Shown here one piece after another: positions 56,691-64,000 of a stretch of DNA of 64,000 nt. The position numbers were made by a program, and so were the translations under genes. This DNA comes from Talpa occidentalis (lineage: Eukaryota; Chordata; Mammalia; Eulipotyphla; Talpidae): the NCBI RefSeq assembly GCF_014898055.3, contig NW_023601433.1:84701106-84765105 (forward strand). The letters are read 5' to 3'. Every line of letters starts with the position of its first letter. Within the stretch, counting starts at the first letter, position 1. The notes below the pieces were generated by a model. That model was not told where the DNA came from, did not search any database, and was given only the letters and a program-made list of their open reading frames with translations.

Positions 56691-57480
56691 ATTTACCTTA
56701 AGAGTTGTGTGATCATCTACTCTCGCTGAGCAGACAGGCACCAGCTGACGTGCCGCAGGTGGTGAGGAGTCAGTATTCTGGGGATTGTCTGTGCTTGATG
56801 TGGTTCTTGCTCCACTGTGCTTAGGAACTACCAATCCCCTCACTTGACCCCTTGAGTCTGACTTTCCTAGAGAAAGTATGGCTGAAGGGGTGGAAATTCA
56901 AGGCCAGAGCTAGCCCTAACCCTGTACTTGTCCTAGCTACTCTGTCTTCTCAGGTCCCGGGCGAGGATTTCCTTCGGTGCTTTGTTGCACTGGAAACATC
57001 TGACCACACTTGGACGTCTGCTCCTTTGGGCAAAGGCAGTGGCTTTAGAACTCTGTGCAAAATGGGAATGCAAGGAGAGAGAAAGACTTACGTAGCTCGG
57101 CCCTGACCTCTTTGCACAGCCGCACCCCTACCCAGAGCCCCATGATCCAGTCAGAAGAATCCAGCACATCTCCTGACTTGATCACCTCCTGTTCCATGGG
57201 CGTCCTTACCCATAACCCTTAATTCTCAGTCTCTTGATTCCACCATAAATGCTAACTTTTAGCACCTGCCTTTGTTATAGGAAGAGCAAGAGCCCTCTCA
57301 GATGAGGAAAAAGCAACTTTCTTCTCCTGTTGCTTCAGAGTGCTAGAAACCAGGAACAAAAGCAACCACTCACAGCAAGAGAAGACCACTGTTAGCCTGA
57401 GAAGCTGGGAAGAGACCTCAGCTCTGCTCTCCAGCCAAGACCATCTCCCTTTTAAGAGCTGCCACTTAAAAAAATAAGTA
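56691..57480. other. Intergenic, nothing recognised
   Basis: Immediately downstream of HECTD4. No gene or named repeat identified. Confidence 0.5.
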
Positions 57481-57710
57481 CACTGATTTAGTTCCTTTCT
57501 ATTTCACATACAGATAGGCTTAAAAACTAACCCTTGATAGCTGACTGCAGAACTGAGACACCAAGGTGGGGGCGGGGGGTGCAGGGCAGGGAGGGAGCGG
57601 GGATAATGGTATGTGGTGGTGGGGTACGGGTGATTGGCAGTAGAGGCACTGTGGTGGTAACACCTGATGGGGGTGCCCTGATGTTACCTCAATTAAAAGT
57701 AAATAAATAA
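57481..57710 (+). mobile_element. LINE-1 3' end insertion
   Basis: A G-rich segment (GGTGGGGGCGGGGGGTGCAG) ending AATTAAAAGTAAATAAATAA, between AAAATAAGTAC repeats (near 57471 and 57712). Confidence 0.6.
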
Positions 57711-57729
57711 AAATAAGTACTTTCAAAAT

Positions 57730-59560
57730 TACAGCATCCAGTATTGAGAAGATACTCATCCTCATTGGTTACCAGGAAAGCGCAAGTTAAAAACACAATG
57801 AGATAAACTACCCAGAACAGCTAGACAGACTGTACCCTGCTGGAGAGCCCACTCCCCTACTGGGCTGTAGGATGGAACCCACAGCTACTTGGTAAACAGG
57901 TGCCACAGGACACATACCCGCCTGGCCAGCAGCTCCACTCTGAGGCATAAATGCAGCAGAAATACATAACTTATGCTCACCAAAAGACATGCACAAGAAG
58001 CCTCGTGTCAGTAATAGTAGTTGCCAAAACTAGTGAAACCTGTTAGTTCCCTCAGTGGTGGACACGCCACACATACTACACAGGAATAAATGAACAGACT
58101 CAACACGTGCAACAGTGGGGATGAGTCGGAAGCAAAAGAAGCTGGCAGAAAAGTGGAGTTTGAGATGGACAAAAATAACTGATAGTGGCGAAATGTCAAG
58201 ATAGTAGCTGTTCTGGACTGGTGTCTCTGGACACCTAGGGGGTTAATGGCCGGAAGGAGCATGAAGAGTATTCCGACGTCTTGGTGATGTTTTATTTTAA
58301 AAATAAAAACATACCAAGAAAGAGAAGTAAACAATCGTTCATGAATACAACAGAAATGATCATTTCAATCCATAATTTCTGAAATAAGACAGCAATTTCT
58401 AGAAGAATACTTAGCAGAAGCAATCATGGGAAGCAAGCTTTGCAACCCCCCTTAAATCACAGTGTAAAGGGAATTGGAGGCCCCGCGTCCAAGGAAAGAC
58501 AAGGATTGGAAATTCTTGAAAGAAGCAGAAGTTCAAGTCCTCAGCACCCTTCAAAAGGCCAGAGTTGAATTTTAGAGAAAACCTGAGATGTTCACGACTC
58601 CAGCCATGCCCTGAGTTTATTCAGCAGGGCTGAAAGACCTTTCTTGGCATTAACCCAGAGAAAAGAGCTGCAGATACTGGCAGCTGGTGAAAATGCCAGC
58701 CTCTTGCTCTGCAGGGAAAGTGAACGCTTGAAGAGGGTTAAGCATATGGACAGGTGGCCAAGAAACATCTAAGGCTTGAGGGAAAGTATGTGACATAAAA
58801 TACCAAAACAAAAATAACTCCCAGGAAATAATAGAGAATAGGACAAGCTGTCCAAGAAACAATTATTGCACAAAAGTCTAAGAAAAAGTACTGCATCCAT
58901 TGAATAGGGGGGGAAGAGGGAGTAAGAATAAAAGACAAAGGTTTTAGAAATTAATATGTCTTCCACAAAGTAGGGCAAAAAATATGAAAGAAAATGATCA
59001 GTTTAATAAGGGGGTCAACATCCAACTATAACTCGAATTCTAGAGAGAAATTAACAAAACAATAAAAATGCTGAAAAGTCAAAACAATGAGTTTCTAGAC
59101 AATAAGTACTATGTGTCTAGGTGTTTGAATGGAAGAAGAATCTACACCAACATACAACATGGAGAAATCTCAGAATACCAGGGAGAGACATCTTAAACAG
59201 CATCAAGCAAAAAAAAATTCATGCAAATCAAAATGGCATCAGACTTTATGACAACCTAGGAAGGAAAAGCAATGCTTTCAAGAGCCTTCCAATTCTAGCT
59301 AAGCTAGCGGACACCAGACTTAATCACCGCCCCCCAGACCCGAAACAACTAAACAAAAAGGCCAACACATGTATGGTTCCCACGACACTGGACGCCAGCC
59401 CATGCAGAACAGAAATATCGAGAAGAGAAACACAGAGGGTGGGCCCCGCCATTGTCTCTGCTGATGTCTGGGTAGAGTTTTCAGACATTAGCAAAGGGGA
59501 GAGGAAACCCACAGTGGAACCCAACATCTCATGGTGATATAAATGAATGAATGGGGGAGA
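57730..59560 (+). mobile_element. Old LINE-1 (L1M type) remnants between HECTD4 and TRAFD1
   Basis: L1M-like text, for example GAGATAAACTACCCAGAACA and CAACATGGAGAAATCTCAGA then CAGAATACCAGGGAGAGA. It is degraded and has no open ORF2. Internal edges are uncertain. Confidence 0.6.
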
Positions 59561-59599
59561 AAGAACGAGTATTCCTTAGAATGCCAAATAAAATATAGA

Positions 59600-60480
59600 A
59601 GGAAAGGTAGAATTTGAAAATCACCACTAGAATAAATAGTAATTATTCAGTCAAGAATCAACATAGATGTTAGAACCAGTCAGTGGAGGTTTGAAGAGGA
59701 AAATGACATTTGTCTCAGAATCTCGCTCCACCGAGTCACTTTACAAAGTATGTGGACTGCCCCTCCATGTGCGGACCCCCAACCAGCGGTGACGTATGGC
59801 CTTGAGAAGAACTTGCCATTTCTGGTTTTCCCACGCATAGCCCAAATCTACTAAGATGACACCAGGCAATCCCAAACCAAGGGGCATTCTACGAAATACC
59901 TGGCCTATACACCTAAAAAATGTCAAGGTCACTAAAAACAGAAATCTGAGGATTTGTTCCAGATGAAAGGCAGCAAGGTGGTGTCATTGATATGCAACAC
60001 ATGATCTGGCACCAGAGAAAAAGAGGTATTTTCACTGGAAAGGTTATTATTGGCAAGACTTGGCATTTGTGAAACTGGAATAGGGTCTGGAGAGTAGGTG
60101 GTACATCCACGTCGATTTCCTGCTCACCGTACTGTGGTTGAAAGGAAGAGCTGAACAAAGAATGCTGCTCTGGGCCACACACGCTGAGGTTTCGGGTGAA
60201 GGGGCACCACCTGCACCTCCCTTTTCAGCAGTACAGGAAAAATACACTAGCTCCAAGGTGACCCAAACACAGCACTTGGAAAGAGCAATGCCGCTTTGGA
60301 AATACAGCAGCAGCAGCTTGCAAAACTGAAAGCTGTCCACTTCCGGGGACTTCAGGGAGTAAAAAGGGGGTAAAGAATTATTCATCCTTTTAGCTAGCCT
60401 TGGCTTAGTTACATACTTTTACAGTTTTTTCAGAAAGTATACCCCTTGTAATACATGTAGGAACTAAGGCAACGCAAGGC
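59600..60480. other. Intergenic sequence, probably old repeats
   Basis: Contains wording such as GGGGCATTCTACGAAATACC then AAAAAATGTCAAGGTCACTA that I associate with an ancient interspersed repeat of uncertain family. No gene seen. Confidence 0.4.
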
Positions 60481-60505
60481 AGGCAAACCACAAGCCCACC
60501 GCCAT

Positions 60506-60629
60506 TTTTTGTTTTGTTTTGTTTTTTTTGTGGGACCCTCACCGGCGGTCGGGGATGGAACCAGCACTGCAGAGGCTGCAGGCAGCCTCACAGCCCAGTG
60601 CTCAACTGCTGCACCACCGGGGGAGGCCC
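60506..60629 (-). repeat. Short-form SINE (tRNA head plus poly(A))
   Basis: Antisense; the poly(A) joins right after GAGGGTCCCAC, the same base as in the copy at 21790-21906. Imperfect flanking repeats CCCACCGCCATTT / CCCACTACCGTTT. Confidence 0.88.
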
Positions 60630-60959
60630 CCACTACCGTTTTACTGGATATCTAATCCATCACAGGGGAGGCAAAATGAGCTTTACGTTTAGGTCGAGCT
60701 CCAGTCCTCCAAAACGAAAGATACCTGGCGTGGCATCCTGCGCTGATGGGGTGAGGAGCCTTCCCCTCCAAGTCCTGGGGCTTCAGGGACGCCCAGAAAC
60801 ACTGCAGCTCTCTCTGTCCTGGCTTTTTTCACCTGAGACAGGGATGTCTTTCTGAGCTCACTGATCCTGGTGAATTTTACTAAAGTTTCACACACAAGAA
60901 AGTGAGCGGCGCTGCAGTATATATACTTTTTGTGGTCTAGATTATTTCTCTCAATTCAG

Positions 60960-61115
60960 ATACAGATTTAAGTCCTCGTGCTGCACTGAATTAGCTGCCA
61001 GCCTTACGGAAGTCACTCCTTCCCACCTAAAATGGGGCAGTTCCTCCCACCTTTCCACCCCAACTAGGTTGTTGAGATAAAACAAATGAGCTCAAGATGA
61101 CTTAAGGTGCTAGAT
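60960..61115 (+). repeat. MIR-like SINE fragment
   Basis: CACCTAAAATGGGGCAGTTC then GTTGTTGAGATAAAACAAAT resembles MIR core and 3' half. It lies just beyond the TRAFD1 3' end. Confidence 0.6.
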
Positions 61116-61459
61116 GAGCCTCTGCAGTCTGTGAGGCACAGAGGGGTAATGGTTGATCCTGCTGAGATTCGACTCCTCTCAGGACTGAGGCTCCAGAGCC
61201 TTTTCTGCATGGCTCCATTCAGTAAGAGGGACCCTCAGCCCCACTCCAAGTCATCAAAAGCTACCAGTGTAGTCAGTGTCCTCAAAGTTCAACAAAGGAG
61301 AACACGACCTCGAATGTGCAGTGCTCTCCAAGAAAGGCCCTTGCTATCTGCTGGGTGCCAGGAAGCCCAGTCCTGCCTCCCCCACGCCACAGCTCCAACT
61401 CCAGCCCACCCTGCCTCCCTGAGGGCTCCACGGAGCTCACAGATGGAATCACAAGACAC

Positions 61460-62262
61460 AGCGAACTCCAAGTACAAATTTTATTTCTATTACAAGGATT
61501 ATTAATAATTATAATAGGAAAATAAAAGTGGAGAAGGGGGCTGACACTTGGTTTTCAGAGCAAACCATGAAGTTTAGACCTCAGTCCTGATCAGGTCCGA
61601 GCCCAGCATGGCCCTGGCAGGGCCCGGGAGCCTCCAGTCTTCTCCAGCAGAAGGCAGTGAAGACAAAGGAGCCACGCTCCCCCAGAAACAAGGCAGTGAT
61701 GCCAAATGCCAAAGAAGCAGATTAAAACAAAGCCCCGTGTCCACTCACCTCTAGCTCAACTCATCGCCAAAAGCCTTGTTCCTACTATATTTTGCGACTG
61801 GCCTGAACACTTGACCAGAGCTCCTCCACATTCAAGCCCGGGAGGGGCGGGAGAGGTTACTGAAAAGTTCCCAAATTTAGGCCCCTGCAGGGAAAAGATC
61901 ATTTCACTGGTGGGTACTAGGTTTCCAGAACCTTTTTCTCCTTCCACCAGGCCCACAAAAAGCACCAAGAAGCAGTGGTGACAGTAAGATTATGTCCTGG
62001 TGACCACAGGCCTTCCCTTGAATTCTCTGCTGCCGAAAGACAGTCACTAAAGCTGTAACATTCAACGGGCTGTGAACCCTCCCTCAAATCCCCAAACTTC
62101 CACAGCACAATCTCAAAAGACACAAAATGGCCATAACCTAGAAAAAGTTAAAATCCATAAAATCTCCCCTGCCCAAAGGCCCGAGAGGTGGGGCCGGCAC
62201 CGTGGCAAGCGCTGCTGTGCAGGGCAGGCAGGAACCAGCGTGCAGGGGCTCCGCAGATGCCA
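61460..62262 (-). other. TRAFD1: TRAFD1 3' untranslated region
   Basis: About 0.8 kb from the TRAFD1 stop to just past a minus-strand AATAAA at 61480-61485. The left end is inferred from that signal; alternative cleavage further left is possible. Confidence 0.65.
61480..61485 (-). terminator. TRAFD1: TRAFD1 polyadenylation signal AATAAA
   Basis: The minus strand reads AATAGAAATAAAATTTG here. It is the first canonical hexamer found after the TRAFD1 stop codon in a plausible position. Confidence 0.6.
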
Positions 62263-62325
62263 TTACTCTTCCTCCTCCTCCTCCTCTTCCGCATCTCCGG
62301 CGCCCTGCTGCTTGGGCGTCTTAGC
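62263..62325 (-). CDS. TRAFD1: TRAFD1 last coding exon, poly-Glu tail
   Basis: Minus-strand acceptor GTTCAACAG, then AKTPKQQGAGDA, eight Glu codons (GAA/GAG) and TAA at 62263-62265. The GAG/GAA repeat may vary in length between individuals. Confidence 0.94.
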   Translation of the reverse strand, partial: AKTPKQQGAGDAEEEEEEEE

Positions 62326-63167
62326 CTGTTGAACAGTAGAACCCAAGGTCTGCATGACAGCGGAAAAGTAGCACCGCTCCTCCAGCCTACAAAGTGTGTT
62401 TCTACAGAAACCGCCTCATCACCACCAGGGCAGTCTGATGCTCAGCTCTTCTGCAATAACCGGGCCAGCCCCGACCACCCCTCATCCTCACTGAGCAGTA
62501 TGGGTTGGATCCCCGGTTACCTTTGCGCTTCTGTGGTAGTTGGCAGCTGTGGGGCTGACCCGGGAGTTCCTGCCACCTTCACTCCTACCACTGAAAGGAA
62601 GGTTGGGAAACAAGCTCCTGAGCGAAAGTCAGAAACTCAGAACAGAAGTGAGAACTGGACAAAAGCAGCCCTCCCCCAGCAGACGAAACAAGCAAACAAA
62701 AAAGCCCCAGAAAGCAAAAGAACATTGTGGAATCAGACCACAGGACATTTCCACACAGCCCTGCCCCCGAAACAGCACACTCTCCCGAATGACTCCCGGG
62801 CTCCATTTCCAGGCCACTGCTTTTTACCTTGGTCCGTATCTTCCTGCAGGCGCCCGCGCAAAAGAGGGCATGAGGTTTTCCGGGTAGAGATTTCGACCAG
62901 GGTGAATCACTGGAACATGCCCAGCGGCCACAGCCCCATTATGGCTATTTCGATTCCGTCCCCGGAGGTCCTGGCTGTCCAGGTTGTTGAGCTTTAGTAT
63001 GCGAGGAGGACTGGGCTGGCCCCCAAGTTTGGAGCCTGATGTGGGTGTTGACAGTCGGTTACAGGCAGCTGTCATATTGCTAATGGGCCTGCTGAGGGGC
63101 AGTGGGTAGGTGGACCCTTTGGCCATTTCCTGCTTGATATCATCCATGTAACCAGAAGACAGGTCTC
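62263..63167 (-). CDS. TRAFD1: TRAFD1, last three coding exons
   Basis: This is the gene-level entry for a spliced minus-strand CDS. Three exons join in frame and give about 155 residues, from DLSSGYMDDIKQEMAKG through RNLYPENLMPSF to SAKAKTPKQQGAGDAE, a run of eight Glu and a stop. I recognise it as the C-terminus of TRAFD1 (FLN29), a TRAF-type zinc-finger protein known as an interferon-inducible negative regulator of innate immune signalling. The zinc fingers are upstream of this window's right edge. The C-terminal part seen here is Pro/Ser/Asn-rich and probably disordered. The gene converges on HECTD4, as in human 12q24.13. I see no breaks. Confidence 0.93.
62521..62590 (-). CDS. TRAFD1: TRAFD1 second-last coding exon
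   Basis: Seventy bases on the minus strand between TCCTTTCAG and AAAG|gtaacc. It encodes SGRSEGGRNSRVSPTA then ANYHRSAK, a basic Ser/Arg-rich stretch, phase 2 in and phase 0 out. Confidence 0.92.
62828..63167 (-). CDS. TRAFD1: TRAFD1 third-last coding exon
   Basis: On the minus strand the acceptor is CTTTTCAG and the donor CCAAG|gtaaaa; 340 bases. The peptide includes DLSSGYMDDIKQEMAKG, KLNNLDSQDLRGRNRN and RNLYPENLMPSFARAP. The frame continues into the next exon at phase 2. Confidence 0.92.
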
Positions 63168-63378
63168 CTGAAAAGAGAAAACAGCACCAGCGTTAGGGGT
63201 AAGCCTGCTCTTGTGACTAGTGCTAGATGCAGGGCAAGAACAAAAAGATTCTAGGTAGAAGACAACGGCCCCACCCCTACAGGCTGTTGGGAGCTGGAAC
63301 CCCACTCCAGGACAGGGTTGGAGAACACTTTGTCCACACTATACACTTGTTATCTGAGTCCTAAAATACAGCCCCTAG

Positions 63379-63666
63379 GCCCTCCCTGGTGGCACAAGGG
63401 GTTAAGACACAACCTATGAAGCTGTCTGCAGTCACTGCAGCACAAGTTCCATCCCCGGCCAGGGAGGTGACCTACATGGCGCAGCAGACCTCTCCTGTCT
63501 TCCCCGCTGCTCCCCTCAGCAGTGTTTTCAGTCAGTCTGCCTGTTCTTTCCCCACTCTGTCTCTGGTGAATCCTCTCACCCCCCACACCTCTGGCCTACA
63601 CCCGCAGCTCTTGTATGCATAAATAAATAAATCTTTAAAGTAAACCCCTTTTAAAAATGAATAAAT
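63379..63666 (+). repeat. tRNA-derived SINE, older subtype, in TRAFD1 intron
   Basis: Perfect 16-bp duplication AAAATACAGCCCCTAG on both sides (63363-63378, 63667-63682). The rest of the TRAFD1 intron (63168-64000) shows nothing else recognisable. Confidence 0.94.
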
Positions 63667-64000
63667 AAAAATACAGCCCCTAGCTAACTCAACAATGGCA
63701 TACAAAAAGACTTTGAAAAATAATTTCTCATTCATTTTGTAGGTCTTGGTTTTCAAAACCAGTTCATTTGCCTAGTTATGAGACTCTTAAATAATAACAT
63801 TAATAAGGTTGAATACTATAAGCATATTTCAACTAAAAATTGGGGCCCCGGGCAGTCACAATAAGGTCTATAAATTATTTCCAAATAATCCATTTAGTGC
63901 ACAGACAGGAGAGCCACTGACTGCTGAGCCTGTCTCATGGCTGTCCCCAAAACCATTACCCTATAAATGTGCACCAGGTCTGACAGGAGACCACAGCTGG

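Noticed and set aside
62188..62997. A 269-residue plus-strand open frame
   Set aside because: It is antisense to the TRAFD1 last exons. The Leu/Ser run is the reverse of the Glu tract.

Overview
The window is nuclear DNA of a placental mammal. Intron-split exons with consensus splice sites are spread across it, and the introns are full of tRNA-derived SINEs, LINE-1 pieces, MIR and MLT1 copies. The species cannot be fixed from the sequence. The dominant SINE is not primate Alu, pig PRE1, ruminant/whale CHR or horse ERE as I remember them. A laurasiatherian is likely, and a bat is possible but unproven.

Layout. Bases 130-54703 (+) hold 37 consecutive coding exons of HECTD4, the 3' half of this very large HECT-type E3 ubiquitin ligase gene. 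They encode about 2,350 C-terminal residues up to the natural stop codon. Every exon-exon phase joins in frame. In order, the protein has helical scaffold, a SPRY-like region (exons 7-10), an acidic run (exon 12), more scaffold, a 435-codon Ser-rich exon (22), a Lys/Pro-rich linker (25-26) and the HECT catalytic domain (about exons 31-37), with the presumed catalytic Cys in the last exon. The 3'UTR ends at a polyadenylation signal near 56670. A 4.8 kb intergenic stretch of old LINE sequence follows. The minus strand then carries the last three coding exons and 3'UTR of TRAFD1 (about 61460-63167). The tail-to-tail HECTD4/TRAFD1 arrangement matches human 12q24.13.

The introns hold at least 20 copies of one SINE family in several subtypes, most with clear target-site duplications. 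They also hold several LINE-1 3' fragments, a processed SS18L2 pseudogene split by a later SINE, a 33-bp retroposed U6 snRNA fragment, an MLT1 LTR and MER5A-type DNA transposons. Two local duplications stand out. One is a scrambled partial copy of exon 23 with its acceptor. The other is a ~150 bp repeat that runs up to the acceptor of exon 19.

The best leads are a possible undescribed RRM-like fold in HECTD4 interrupted by a ~150-residue Ser-rich insert, the template-switch-like copy of exon 23, a GC-AG intron, a NAGNAG acceptor, and a short SINE form whose poly(A) starts at the same internal base in two copies. I see no bacterial, phage, CRISPR or operon-like content.
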